This document shows positions 50,708-59,735 of a stretch of 64,000 nt of DNA, in pieces. The position numbers and the translations under genes are program-made. Source of the DNA: Lutibacter sp. Hel_I_33_5 (GTDB taxonomy: Bacteria; Bacteroidota; Bacteroidia; Flavobacteriales; Flavobacteriaceae); assembly GCF_007827455.1 (NCBI RefSeq), contig NZ_VISM01000001.1, forward strand, positions 1,217,501 through 1,281,500, in the 5' to 3' direction. How positions within the stretch are numbered: the first letter of the stretch is position 1; every line of letters starts with the position of its first letter. Under the pieces are notes generated by a model, which worked only from the letters and a program-made list of their open reading frames with translations, was not told where the DNA came from and ran no database searches.

Positions 50708-51625
50708 CTACAAATTTTTATATGCTGGTAATGTTGGTCTTACTTTTAAACCTTCTTCAATTATTTTCTCTATTCGGATTCTTTCTTCTCCTTGTAACAT
50801 TAATCTTGGCGCTCTCACATATTCTGAACCAATATTTGTGAATTTGGAAGCTAATTTAATGTACTGCACTAATTTAGGATTAATATCTAATTCTAACAAA
50901 GGCATAAACCATCTATATATTTCTAAGGCTTCTTTAACTCTACCAGCTTTTTGCAACTCATAAATAGCAACCGTTTCTGCTGGAAAAGCATCAACTAATC
51001 CAGCTACCCAACCATCTGAACCTATTAATAAACTTTCTAATGCCAGGGTATCTACACCACATAAAATAGCTAATCTATTTCCAAACCTATTTTTGATTCT
51101 TGTAATGTTTGTAGTATCTCTAGTTGATTCTTTAACTGCTTGAATATTTGAACATTCTTTCAGTAACTCTTCAAACATATCTAAAGTAATTTCAATTTTA
51201 TAATCTACTGGATTGTTGTAAATCATAATTGGAAGTTTGGTGCTATTTGCAACTGTTTTAAAATATTCTACAACTTCTGCATCGCTAGCTTTATAACGCA
51301 TTGGAGGCAACATCATTAAAGCCTTTGCACCATCTTCTTCGGCTGTTTTTGCTAATTCTATAGCGGCTTTTGTTGTTTGCTCTGCAATGTTCATTAAAAC
51401 TGGAATCTTACCTTCAACTAATTTTACGGTTTCTCTAGTTAAAATTCTACGTTCTTCATTTGTTAGTGTACTAGCCTCTCCTAAAGTTCCTCCTAAAACA
51501 ATTCCATGAACTCCAGCATCTATCTGAGCTTTAATATTAACACTAAACATTTCTAAATCTAACTCATCATCTTTAGTAAACTGAGTTGTAACTGCTGGCA
51601 TAACGCCTTTCCAAACTATATTCAT
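50708..51625 (-). CDS. DapA-family deaminase for 1-pyrroline-4-hydroxy-2-carboxylate
   Basis: A 305-residue DHDPS/NAL-superfamily aldolase-fold enzyme. GGTLGEASTLTNEER (about residues 41-55) is the substrate loop, Tyr lies in PIMIYNNPVDY (about 137), and the Schiff-base Lys is in IQAVKESTRDTTN (about 164). In DapA the Tyr-Lys pair does condensation. Next to hydroxyproline epimerase and KGSA dehydrogenase, the expected reaction is deamination of 1-pyrroline-4-hydroxy-2-carboxylate to alpha-ketoglutarate semialdehyde. First gene of the run, with the promoter at 51643. Substrate is inferred from context. Confidence 0.9.
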   Translation of the reverse strand: MNIVWKGVMPAVTTQFTKDDELDLEMFSVNIKAQIDAGVHGIVLGGTLGEASTLTNEERRILTRETVKLVEGKIPVLMNIAEQTTKAAIELAKTAEEDGAKALMMLPPMRYKASDAEVVEYFKTVANSTKLPIMIYNNPVDYKIEITLDMFEELLKECSNIQAVKESTRDTTNITRIKNRFGNRLAILCGVDTLALESLLIGSDGWVAGLVDAFPAETVAIYELQKAGRVKEALEIYRWFMPLLELDINPKLVQYIKLASKFTNIGSEYVRAPRLMLQGEERIRIEKIIEEGLKVRPTLPAYKNL

Positions 51626-51642
51626 ATTCTTAATATTTTATT

Positions 51643-51650
51643 CAAAATTA
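51643..51650 (-). promoter_or_regulatory. -7 element of the hydroxyproline operon
   Basis: Reads TAATTTTG on the minus strand, matching TAnnTTTG, 17 bases before the ATG at 51625. No TTTG lies at the -33 position. There, instead, the inverted repeat at 51652-51697 begins, as expected for an activator-dependent promoter. Confidence 0.5.
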
Positions 51651-51651
51651 A

Positions 51652-51697
51652 TATTGATTTCTGATAATTACATTTTTAAAATTATCTGAAATTAATA
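51652..51697. promoter_or_regulatory. 18-bp imperfect inverted repeat, probable AraC operator
   Basis: TATTGATTTCTGATAATT (51652-51669) and AATTATCTGAAATTAATA (51680-51697) are inverted copies matching at 16 of 18 positions, 10 bases apart. They lie between the divergent hydroxyproline operon and the AraC regulator and overlap the -33 region of the operon. Confidence 0.65.
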
Positions 51698-51779
51698 CTA
51701 TACTATCCTATTTTGTATTTTAACAATTAAATATGAATATTATTTGCATATTTTTACAAATTAAGATGAGTGAAAATAT

Positions 51780-52625
51780 ATGAAGGTTTTACCTTTTAAA
51801 ATTCCGAAGACTAAAAATATAGGTCTTATTTATCAAGAAGATAAAGCCTCAATTTTTTATGATAAACTTCATCAACATGAAGAAATTCAAATTTGTATTA
51901 TCATTCAAGGTGAAGGAACGTTAATTGTTGGCGATACAATTAATGAGTATAAATCTGATGATATTTTAGTAATAGGAAGCAATATTCCGCATGTTTTTAA
52001 AAGCGACATTTCTAATTGTAAAGAATCATTTATGATCTCTTTATTCTTCACAGAAAAATCTTTTGGTGATGATTTTTTTACATTTGATGATTTTAAAGAA
52101 ATTACAGGTTTTTTCAAAAAATCACAAAGTGGATGTAAACTTTTAAGTAATCAACAGAAAGTAAAAGAAATATTTTCAAGCCTTAAAAAAGCATCAAACT
52201 TAGAACGTTTTATCAGCTTACTAAAAATTATAAAGCACATAAACAATTCAAAAACTAGTCCTTTAGCAGATTTCATTTATCCTAAAAATTATTCTGATAA
52301 TGAAGGAAAAAGAATGAGAGATGTACTTGATTTTACAATACATAACTATGAGAAAAATATTTCTTTAAGTGTAATCGCTTCTAAAGCTAATATGACTCCA
52401 AATGCTTTCTGTAAGTATTTTAAACAGCGTACTAATAAAACTTTTTTTACTTTTTTAAATGAATTAAGAGTGGAACATGCGTGTAAATTATTAACTACCA
52501 ATAACAATTTATCTATTAGTGAAATTGCGTTTCAATGTGGTTTTAGTAACCTATCTAATTTTAATAGAAAGTTTAAAGAGGTAAAAAAAACTACACCTTC
52601 AAAATATAAAACGTTTAAGGATTAA
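51780..52625 (+). CDS. AraC-family regulator of the hydroxyproline genes
   Basis: A 281-residue regulator divergent from the hydroxyproline operon. The N-terminal cupin is about residues 18-100 (HQHEEIQICIIIQGEGTLIV, DDILVIGSNIPHVF). The C-terminal pair of helix-turn-helix motifs holds ISLSVIASKANMTPNAFCKY and LSISEIAFQCGFSNLSNFNR (about 200-275). The cupin probably binds a catabolite such as a hydroxyproline isomer. Its stop overlaps by four bases the end of the convergent histidine kinase gene. Confidence 0.92.
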   Translation: MKVLPFKIPKTKNIGLIYQEDKASIFYDKLHQHEEIQICIIIQGEGTLIVGDTINEYKSDDILVIGSNIPHVFKSDISNCKESFMISLFFTEKSFGDDFFTFDDFKEITGFFKKSQSGCKLLSNQQKVKEIFSSLKKASNLERFISLLKIIKHINNSKTSPLADFIYPKNYSDNEGKRMRDVLDFTIHNYEKNISLSVIASKANMTPNAFCKYFKQRTNKTFFTFLNELRVEHACKLLTTNNNLSISEIAFQCGFSNLSNFNRKFKEVKKTTPSKYKTFKD

Positions 52626-53683
52626 TTCCTTACTTTTTTTATTGAAAAGTAAAATATAGTTCCTTCATTTACTTTAGAATCTACCCACAAATTACCTTGA
52701 TATAAATCAATAATTTTTTTAACAATAGATAATCCTATTCCGGTTGAATCTTTATTGTTTTCTAACTTATAAAAAGTTTTAAATATCTTTTCGAAATACT
52801 TTTTATCAATTCCTTTACCATTATCTTTTATCCGAAAACTCCAGTAATCTTTAGAATCAAAATACAATATTTCTATAATTCCTTTTTCCTTATCATTATA
52901 CTTAATCGCATTTCCTATAATATTTTGAAACAATTGTAGTAATCTAAACTTATCTCCTTTAACAACTGGTAGGTCATCTTTAATAATAATTTCTATATGA
53001 TCTGGAATTACAGTTTGATTCAAATAGTTATTTATTAATAAATTTAAATTAACTTCTTGGATTTCGTCTTTGTTTCTTCCAATTGAGGAGTAATCTAAAA
53101 TACCGTTAATTAACAACTCCATTTTATCTACATTGGTTCTAATAAGATCTAGATTCTTCACACCTGCATCATCTAACTTATCTTTATAATCAGAATGTAT
53201 CCAAGAAGTTAAAGCATCTATACTTCTTAATGGCGATTTTAAATCATGAGAAACCATATGTGCATAATCACTTAACTCTTTGTTTTGATACTCCAAATTA
53301 TTTAGTAATATATCTCTTTGCTTATTTATTTTTACAATTTCATTTGTTTGATTTTCTATAAAATCTAACAATTTAGATTCATCTATATCAACGGATTCTT
53401 GACCTTCTGAATACTGCAAACCAGCAAAGTTTAAGTTGCTAAGAATACTCCTAAGTTTATTGATTACTAATTGTTGTGATTCGGTTTCTTTTTTTAGTTG
53501 AAGATTTGCCTCAACCAACTCATCAGAACTGATAGACATTGCTCTTTGCAACATTAAAAATTGATCATCAAAATTATTGTACGAATTATTTACAGCTTCA
53601 AAAAATGCTTGTAAATTCTTATCAGAACGATATTTTTCTTCTAATTTTTTTCGTAATTGTCTTAATAGTAAAGAGTTCATCAT
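52622..53683 (-). CDS. Soluble sensor histidine kinase
   Basis: A 353-residue kinase with no membrane helix. Residues about 45-135 are a long coiled coil (LVEANLQLKKETESQQLVIN). Then come the H-box SDYAHMVSHDLKSPLRSIDA (His near 145), N-box QNIIGNAIKYNDKEKG and G-boxes RIKDNGKGIDKKYFEKIF and STGIGLSIVKKIIDLYQG. There is no PAS or receiver. Its ATG overlaps the FIST gene stop by four bases, so the FIST protein is the likely sensor subunit. The lone receiver upstream may be its phospho-acceptor. Confidence 0.92.
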   Translation of the reverse strand: MMNSLLLRQLRKKLEEKYRSDKNLQAFFEAVNNSYNNFDDQFLMLQRAMSISSDELVEANLQLKKETESQQLVINKLRSILSNLNFAGLQYSEGQESVDIDESKLLDFIENQTNEIVKINKQRDILLNNLEYQNKELSDYAHMVSHDLKSPLRSIDALTSWIHSDYKDKLDDAGVKNLDLIRTNVDKMELLINGILDYSSIGRNKDEIQEVNLNLLINNYLNQTVIPDHIEIIIKDDLPVVKGDKFRLLQLFQNIIGNAIKYNDKEKGIIEILYFDSKDYWSFRIKDNGKGIDKKYFEKIFKTFYKLENNKDSTGIGLSIVKKIIDLYQGNLWVDSKVNEGTIFYFSIKKVRN

Positions 53684-54813
53684 TCACTAATTAAGGTTAT
53701 AGTCATTGTTTGATTATGAAGTTGTGCTTTTTGTTCACCTTCAAAAGGTGCAATTTCACCATATGAATAATACCCACAAACAGTAATTTTATCTCCAAAA
53801 ACTTCTCCAGCTTCCTCAATTTCTTCTTCTACTCTTTGATCCAAAACTAATTTTCTACCGATACAACTTACTAAAAGTGCTAATTGAGGTTTTTTAGTTT
53901 TCTTATCCATCGCTTGCTTCGCTGCTTGTTCGGCTGCATTTGCAATCTGATCTACACTTGTCATCATTAACTGTACAACTGAATTTTCTGGAATATTCCC
54001 TGCCAAAATCATTGTATTATCTTCTTCATTAATATTTAAAATAGTTCTAACAACAGGTTGTTTTTCATTATCCGATTTTACATTTAATGGGTACAATAAT
54101 GCTGCAGCAGGTAAATCTTTAGCTTTATCGCCCAAATATTTTTTATATAAATTTAATGCAGGTTTATTATCTAATTCAAAAAGAATATTGTCTTTAGACT
54201 TTGTAACTATTCTTTCTGGGCCAAATGGTGTCCAACCTCCATGAATTGAGAATGAAGATTCAAAAGTTTTTCCATAAAAACCAATTGCTACAATTTCTCC
54301 AGATTTTGGATTTTCGTTATATGAGGCTAGCGTTTTTTCAAATCTAGCATCATCCCCACACAAACCTCCAGTTATTAAAACACCTTCTGAAGCTACTGAA
54401 TTCATTCCATTTGTAAGCAAACTACCGTTTACAAAACTACCTTCCGAAACTACAAAAACATGTTTTAATCCTTCGGATGGAAATTCATTAATTAAATTAC
54501 TCCCAGTTACAAAACTATCTAAATTAGAAGTAACAATATTACTAGATTTTATGATGAAATTTGTTTTTTCAAATTCAATTGCTGTTATAATAATAGATTC
54601 GTTTTCTACTGTATTCTGATAAATATTGCCGGATGTAGAGCCAAATACTATATGACCATCTGGAAATAATTTTCTTACATCAGAATATACATTTTCATCT
54701 TCCAACAAATAGCGATCACCAAATACTAAAACTAAAGGTTCTTTTAATTCATTTTTTTTACTAACATACTGCCAATCTGAATTTTTATCTCTCTTTAATT
54801 GTAAAGTTTTCAT
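53680..54813 (-). CDS. FIST-domain protein (signal sensor)
   Basis: A 377-residue soluble protein with the FIST N and C domains. N part: LVLVFGDRYLLEDENVYSDV, GSTSGNIYQNTVE, LITGGLCGDDARFEKTL (about 20-190). C part: ALLYPLNVKSD, ILNINEEDNTMILAGNIPEN, ALLVSCIGRKLVLDQR and a terminal GYYSYGEIAPFEG (about 220-377), the last being the strongest FIST_C signature. FIST proteins are thought to bind small ligands and pass the signal to kinases. Here a membrane-free kinase overlaps it by four bases. Ligand unknown. Confidence 0.92.
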   Translation of the reverse strand: MKTLQLKRDKNSDWQYVSKKNELKEPLVLVFGDRYLLEDENVYSDVRKLFPDGHIVFGSTSGNIYQNTVENESIIITAIEFEKTNFIIKSSNIVTSNLDSFVTGSNLINEFPSEGLKHVFVVSEGSFVNGSLLTNGMNSVASEGVLITGGLCGDDARFEKTLASYNENPKSGEIVAIGFYGKTFESSFSIHGGWTPFGPERIVTKSKDNILFELDNKPALNLYKKYLGDKAKDLPAAALLYPLNVKSDNEKQPVVRTILNINEEDNTMILAGNIPENSVVQLMMTSVDQIANAAEQAAKQAMDKKTKKPQLALLVSCIGRKLVLDQRVEEEIEEAGEVFGDKITVCGYYSYGEIAPFEGEQKAQLHNQTMTITLISE

Positions 54814-54869
54814 AACAAAAAAACATGTTAAATGTTAGTAAATTATTTTTAGAATTAGTCTTTAAAATT

Positions 54870-55289
54870 TCAAGAAGAAATTAATTCATTATAACTCCAA
54901 TAAGAAAATATATTATCAATTTTAGAAACATAATCTTCGTATCGAAGTGGTTTTATTATATAACCAGCAATACCGTTTTTATAGCAGCTTTTTATATCTT
55001 TTTTATGATTAGAAGTTGTTAAAATTACAACAGGAATATAGCGTAAATCTTCATCCTTTTTTAAGGTTGCCAAAAATTCTGTTCCATGAACACGTGGCAT
55101 ATTTAAATCTAATAATATAATATCTGGCAAGCTATTCTCTTCATTTTTTAAGTACTCTAAAGCTTCTTCACCATTACTATTCGTAGTTACTTTTAGATTC
55201 ATAGACAAACTAGAAACTGCTCTTTGAAACTTCATCTTTTCAACTTCATCGTCTTCAACTAAAAGAACTTTAATATTAGAATTTGACAT
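54870..55289 (-). CDS. Stand-alone response-regulator receiver
   Basis: A 139-residue receiver domain with no output domain. KVLLVEDDEVEKMKFQRAV (acidic residues), DIILLDLNMPRVHGTEFLAT (phospho-Asp near 61), PVVILTTSN, and Lys in GYIIKPLRYEDYV. The Rcp1-like long alpha4 region is consistent with a cyanobacterial-phytochrome-type regulator. First gene of the FIST-kinase run, 56 bases before it. Probably passes phosphate or changes kinase behaviour. Confidence 0.92.
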   Translation of the reverse strand: MSNSNIKVLLVEDDEVEKMKFQRAVSSLSMNLKVTTNSNGEEALEYLKNEENSLPDIILLDLNMPRVHGTEFLATLKKDEDLRYIPVVILTTSNHKKDIKSCYKNGIAGYIIKPLRYEDYVSKIDNIFSYWSYNELISS

Positions 55290-55346
55290 GGGGATAATTA
55301 TTTACACAATTTATAACGTTTGTTAAAGTAAGAATTTATTTTTGAT

Positions 55347-55712
55347 TTAACAATTTTCCAATTCTTCTTTTAATTTTTTAGAAAGACTTTTTACTATTAA
55401 ATTGTATGAATGATCGATTAATTCGAAAGCAAATTTATCAGAAACATCATTATTTAAATGTACCGTATTCCAATGTTTTTTATTCATATGCCAACCAGGG
55501 TTTATACTTTCATATTCACCTCGTAATTCTTCTGCCCAATCAGGATCACATTTTAAATTCATTTTAGTATCCCCTTTTTCCCAACTACTTAACCCAACTA
55601 GCGCAAACATTTTGTTCATTACTTTAAAAACTAAAGTTACATCATCAAAAGGAAAATGTTCTGTTACTCCTTTTTTAGCGATGCAATAATCCCTAAGTTG
55701 CTCTATATGCAT
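55347..55712 (-). CDS. MmcQ/YjbR-family protein
   Basis: Start set at the ATG at 55712 (MHIEQLRDYCIAKKGVTEHF), which overlaps by one base the stop of the DUF4230 gene. A longer frame runs back into that gene. The 121-residue product has the YjbR fold signature: EHFPFDDVTLVFKVMNKMFA, LKCDPDWAEELR, NPGWHMNKKHWNTVHLN. This is a CyaY-like, putative DNA-binding fold with no proven function. Confidence 0.88.
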   Translation of the reverse strand: MHIEQLRDYCIAKKGVTEHFPFDDVTLVFKVMNKMFALVGLSSWEKGDTKMNLKCDPDWAEELRGEYESINPGWHMNKKHWNTVHLNNDVSDKFAFELIDHSYNLIVKSLSKKLKEELENC

Positions 55713-56323
55713 TATTCTATTCGTTTTGTATTTGTATCTGGAATTTCTAAAGCTGAGTAATCTAGATTCCAACCAATCGTTTCTACTAAATTTTGCATTA
55801 ACTGAATGGTTCCTAAGGCTTCTTTATTTGCAATTTGCATTAAATTACTTTCTGGTATTTTTTGCAAAATATGCTCTTTCGCTTCTTTATTTACCTGCGT
55901 TAAATCTTCAGAATTAAACTTATTTAACATGCCATTTTGAATATCATAAAAACTAATATTTGGTTCTATTGATAATACTTCTGGCAAGGGAAATTCCGAT
56001 AAATAAAGTGTCTTTTTTTTGGGATCAGAATTCATTTTTATCTTTCTAAAATCAAAACCAATATGCGCTTTTGCATTAATAAGTATGATTGCTTTTTTCT
56101 TACTAGAAATTAATCCTAAAAATTTTTCTTTAGTATTTTCATGATGATAAATTTCCGAAAACTCTCCTTCTACAGTAATTAACTTACAAACTCTTTTAAT
56201 TTTATCTAATAAAATTACAGACTGCTGTTCTGTAAGACTTTTACTTTTTACTGAACTAAATTTTTGAAATAAAAAATATGCCAAAACTGCTCCAAATGCT
56301 AAACCTAAAAAAAGTAATTCCAT
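55712..56323 (-). CDS. DUF4230 protein with N-terminal anchor
   Basis: A 203-residue protein. One N-terminal helix (MELLFLGLAFGAVLAYFLFQ) anchors a DUF4230 domain (about 30-200): LITVEGEFSEIYHH, KKKAIILINAKAHIGFDFRK, LSEFPLPEVLSIEPNISFYD. It ends near an EALGTIQLMQNLVETIGW helix. Family function unknown. Joined to the YjbR gene by a one-base overlap (TAATG). Confidence 0.88.
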   Translation of the reverse strand: MELLFLGLAFGAVLAYFLFQKFSSVKSKSLTEQQSVILLDKIKRVCKLITVEGEFSEIYHHENTKEKFLGLISSKKKAIILINAKAHIGFDFRKIKMNSDPKKKTLYLSEFPLPEVLSIEPNISFYDIQNGMLNKFNSEDLTQVNKEAKEHILQKIPESNLMQIANKEALGTIQLMQNLVETIGWNLDYSALEIPDTNTKRIE

Positions 56324-56411
56324 ACTTACGAAGTTACAGGTTTTAGTTTGTTTCTTCGTCCATTTTGATTTATTTTCGCCATGAAAACCGAATTTTATAC
56401 TCTAGAAAAAG

Positions 56412-56885
56412 ATGAAAAGGATATTAATTTTACTTATTTTTTCAATATTCGCAGTAAACTGCTCTAAGAACTCAAACAAGTTTGGGAAACTAAAAATTAA
56501 CTATCGTATTGTTAAACTAGATGAACGTGGAAATTATGAACTTAGATGGAAAGATACTTTAGGTAAAAAAAATGGCTACACTAAATTTAATAGACCTTTT
56601 GAGCTTTGGACGGTCTTATGGGATAAGAATAATGATACTATTGGTAAATATTCTGGATTTGGAGCGCCTCAAAAATCTACTGACTTTTACACAACAGATT
56701 CAGTAATAAAAATTGATTTTAAATTAGGTGTAAACTATTTTTATCAAGGTTATTTTAACAAAACTGATGAAGAGAAAAAACAGTTATGGAATAAAAATTT
56801 AAAAAGGATAACAAAATATAAACCAGTTTTTATAGATCTTAATAATCTTAAAAAAGATATCCCTTTAATCTTAGAACCGAAATAA
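56412..56885 (+). CDS. Small lipoprotein of unknown function
   Basis: A 157-residue lipoprotein (FSIFAVNCSKNS; Cys near 17). The mature part is basic and strand-rich (KLKINYRIVKLDERGNYEL, RPFELWTVLWDKNNDTIGK, IDFKLGVNYFYQGYFNKTDE). It has no recognised domain. Convergent with the alpha/beta hydrolase gene, two bases between stops. Function unknown. Confidence 0.7.
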   Translation: MKRILILLIFSIFAVNCSKNSNKFGKLKINYRIVKLDERGNYELRWKDTLGKKNGYTKFNRPFELWTVLWDKNNDTIGKYSGFGAPQKSTDFYTTDSVIKIDFKLGVNYFYQGYFNKTDEEKKQLWNKNLKRITKYKPVFIDLNNLKKDIPLILEPK

Positions 56886-56887
56886 AG

Positions 56888-57835
56888 TTATTTTTCCTGA
56901 CTTAAAAATTGACGTAATATAGTTAAACTCTCTTCTGGATTTTCTTCCATCGGAACATGACCTGAATTGGGCAAAACTTTTAATTGAGAATTTGGCATTA
57001 ACGAATCCATCCTTTCACCATTATCAAGCGGAATCCAATTATCTTTTGCTCCCCAAATTAATAAAGTTTCAGTATTCAATTTTTTAAGTTTGTCAACATT
57101 TTGATTTGCTTCTAGTTTAAAATCGGTTTTAGCTCTATCAACAAAAGCTTGTCTATTGCCTTCTCTTAAAGCCATTTCATGATAACGAGTAATTAAGTTT
57201 TCAGTAATTTTAGAATCATCTTCATACACTTGCTTCATATTATCTTTTATCACCATTTTTGGCGTTAGGTATAAAAAAAGTGAATTTAAAACTGGAGTTT
57301 TTGCCATTGTAAAAATCCATGGGATACTTTTATTAATTGGCAAGCCACTGGAATCTAATAAAATTAATTTTTTAACTTTTGATGGATTTTCAGCCGCATA
57401 ATTCCAGGCTATATTTCCTCCTAAAGAATTTCCAGCTAAATAAAAGTTATCTACTTTTAATTTAGATAAGAAATCTTTTAAAAAACGAGTGTAATTTTCA
57501 ATAGAATAATCTCCTTTTTTATTTGGACCAGTTAATCCAAAAGCAGGTAAATCCATTCTAATAACTCGGTATTCTTTAGTTAAGTTTTCAGTCCAAGAAT
57601 CCCAAGTATGAAGAGAAGAAGCTGTTCCATGGATTAAAACAATTGTTTCACCTTTTCCTTCATCTCTATAATGAACTTGCATTCCATCAATTTCTGTAAA
57701 TTGTGAATGATCATTAGCATATTTTTCTTTTAAAATTTCAACCGGAATATCAGAATAATAAGCGCCTTTTATCAAAAGAACTAAAAGGATTAAAAAGACA
57801 TATAAAATGATTCGTTTAACAGATAATTTCTTCAT
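56888..57835 (-). CDS. Alpha/beta hydrolase
   Basis: A 315-residue enzyme with one N-terminal helix (IILYVFLILLVLLIKGAYYS), so probably membrane-anchored. Oxyanion segment TIVLIHGTASSLHTWDSW, nucleophile in YLAGNSLGGNIAWNYA (Ser near 138), acid in WGAKDNWIPLDNG and His in PNSGHVPMEENPEE. The triad is complete. Substrate unknown; haloalkane-dehalogenase/esterase-like group. Four bases from the cyclase-family gene upstream. Confidence 0.9.
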   Translation of the reverse strand: MKKLSVKRIILYVFLILLVLLIKGAYYSDIPVEILKEKYANDHSQFTEIDGMQVHYRDEGKGETIVLIHGTASSLHTWDSWTENLTKEYRVIRMDLPAFGLTGPNKKGDYSIENYTRFLKDFLSKLKVDNFYLAGNSLGGNIAWNYAAENPSKVKKLILLDSSGLPINKSIPWIFTMAKTPVLNSLFLYLTPKMVIKDNMKQVYEDDSKITENLITRYHEMALREGNRQAFVDRAKTDFKLEANQNVDKLKKLNTETLLIWGAKDNWIPLDNGERMDSLMPNSQLKVLPNSGHVPMEENPEESLTILRQFLSQEK

Positions 57836-57839
57836 AAAT

Positions 57840-58589
57840 CTATTTTAAAATTTCATATAAAACTGGCTTACTCGGTGTTGCATCATTTTCAAAAGGAGCA
57901 ATCATTAAGTTTAATAAATATTCTCCATCTTCAACATTATTTGGAACAAAAATAAATTCTGTAATTGTAGCATTCATTCGTATTTCACCAGCAGTATTCC
58001 AGAATGCGTTATGGGCTAATAATTTTCCATCATCTCTTTCTTTATCTACTGATGGCAAATCTATTAACAAATGTTTTATTCCTTTTTCTCTTAAATAAAT
58101 AGCAGCTTCTTCTAATAAATAAGTTGGATTTGTATTCGAATATTGCATCGATTTCTTATCCTTTAAATTTGGTAAAGTTCTAATAACAATGGCATCTCTT
58201 TTCTTATTCTTTAACGCTATTTTTAGTTGTTTAGAAGATATGAAAAAATCTTCTCCATCACTCTCAGGCACTACTGTAACTACCTCAGCTAAAAAAATAA
58301 AATATTTTAAATTTTTATTTATAGAATGTACTTCTTTTGTAATATGTCCAACACATTCTGTATGCGTAATATGAGAATGAGGATTAAAATGGATGTTATT
58401 AAAATTTACTACAGCACCTTCTGAAACTTTTATCTTTTCTCCATCCATACTTTCTGGAAAAATCTTTGGATCTTCTATATACCAAGCATTGACATTTTGC
58501 TTAGAAACATCAATAGGAATTGAAATATCTATTGGATTAGAGATATTTACTTCTATTTTTCTTGAATTATATTCTATAATTGCTTTCAT
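57840..58589 (-). CDS. Cyclase-family (kynurenine-formamidase-like) protein
   Basis: A 249-residue protein of the cyclase/formamidase fold. The usual metal motif HxGTHxDxPxH is degenerate: HSHITHTECVGH, with Asp to Glu and Pro to Val. TNPTYLLEEAAIYLREKGIK and HLLIDLPSVDKERDDGKLLA match the rest of the family. Metal binding is probable but not certain. Precedes the alpha/beta hydrolase by four bases. A formamidase is one guess. Confidence 0.8.
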   Translation of the reverse strand: MKAIIEYNSRKIEVNISNPIDISIPIDVSKQNVNAWYIEDPKIFPESMDGEKIKVSEGAVVNFNNIHFNPHSHITHTECVGHITKEVHSINKNLKYFIFLAEVVTVVPESDGEDFFISSKQLKIALKNKKRDAIVIRTLPNLKDKKSMQYSNTNPTYLLEEAAIYLREKGIKHLLIDLPSVDKERDDGKLLAHNAFWNTAGEIRMNATITEFIFVPNNVEDGEYLLNLMIAPFENDATPSKPVLYEILK

Positions 58590-58607
58590 CCTTTAAAAAT
58601 ACATTTT

Positions 58608-59735
58608 TTAATCAATAATAAAAAGATCTGATGCTAAACCATCTGCTAAAAATTTTCCTTTACTTGTTGTTTTAAGAATATTTTTATCAATAGTTAATAA
58701 CTCTTTTTCAATAAATTTTTCTGAAGATAAAATTAAATGCTGATAAATTTCATCTCCAAATTCTTCTTTTATTTTTGTTAATGAAACACCCCATATAGTT
58801 CGTAAACCTGTCATTATATATTCGTTAAAAGAATCTTCTTTTGTAAGTTTTTCAATTTCAGAAGGTAATTTCCCAGCAATAATATCTTTAATATACTTTG
58901 CATTATTTGATACATTCCAACTCCTATGCGTTTTATTAAAGGAATGAGCAGAAGGTCCAATACCAATATATTTTTTTTGATGCCAATAACTCGCATTGTG
59001 TTTAGAGAAATATTTAGACTTACCAAAATTGGAAATTTCATAATGTACAAATCCGTTTTTGACAGTTTCTGAGACCAAAATATCAAAATGTTCTTTAGCT
59101 AATTTTTCATCTAACGCTGGATATTTTCCTTGTTTAATAAAAGTATCTAAGGCTGTTTTTGGTTCAACTGTTAAAGCATAACTTGAAATATGATTGATTC
59201 CAAAATCAAAAGCAATTTGTAAACTTTCTTTCCAACGATTATTGCTCATATTCGGAATTCCGTAAATTAAATCTACTGTAATATTATCAAAATAACGAGT
59301 TGCAATAGATAAACAATTCTTTGCCTCACTTGCGTTATGAGCACGATTCATACTTTTTAAATCTTCTTCAAAAAAAGATTGTATTCCAATACTTAATCGA
59401 TTAATAGGACTATTAGAAAGTTCTTTAATTTTCTCTTCGGATAAATCATCTGGATTTGCCTCTAAAGTAATTTCAGGGTTTTCAGAAACTGTATAATTTT
59501 TATAAACAGATTCTATTAAAATAGTTAATTCATTATTGGTTAATAATGATGGTGTACCTCCACCAAAATAAATGGTTTCAATAGTTTCATTTTGCAATTC
59601 GTTTTTTCGGATTTCGAGTTCTTTTATCAAACTAGAAATTAACTCATCTTTCTTTTTTAATGAAGTAGAAAAATGAAAATTGCAATAGAAACATGCTTGT
59701 TTACAAAATGGAATGTGAATATAGATTCCACTCAT
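58608..59735 (-). CDS. hemW: HemW-like radical SAM protein
   Basis: A 375-residue radical SAM enzyme. [18 protein letters not shown] gives the CxxxCxxC cluster (residues about 10-17) plus the F after the third Cys. [13 protein letters not shown] and [16 protein letters not shown], then [20 protein letters not shown], are HemW/HemN signatures. HemW inserts or chaperones heme; the true coproporphyrinogen oxidase HemN has a different cluster. Four-base overlap with ruvC. Confidence 0.93.
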   Translation of the reverse strand: MSGIYIHIPFCKQACFYCNFHFSTSLKKKDELISSLIKELEIRKNELQNETIETIYFGGGTPSLLTNNELTILIESVYKNYTVSENPEITLEANPDDLSEEKIKELSNSPINRLSIGIQSFFEEDLKSMNRAHNASEAKNCLSIATRYFDNITVDLIYGIPNMSNNRWKESLQIAFDFGINHISSYALTVEPKTALDTFIKQGKYPALDEKLAKEHFDILVSETVKNGFVHYEISNFGKSKYFSKHNASYWHQKKYIGIGPSAHSFNKTHRSWNVSNNAKYIKDIIAGKLPSEIEKLTKEDSFNEYIMTGLRTIWGVSLTKIKEEFGDEIYQHLILSSEKFIEKELLTIDKNILKTTSKGKFLADGLASDLFIID

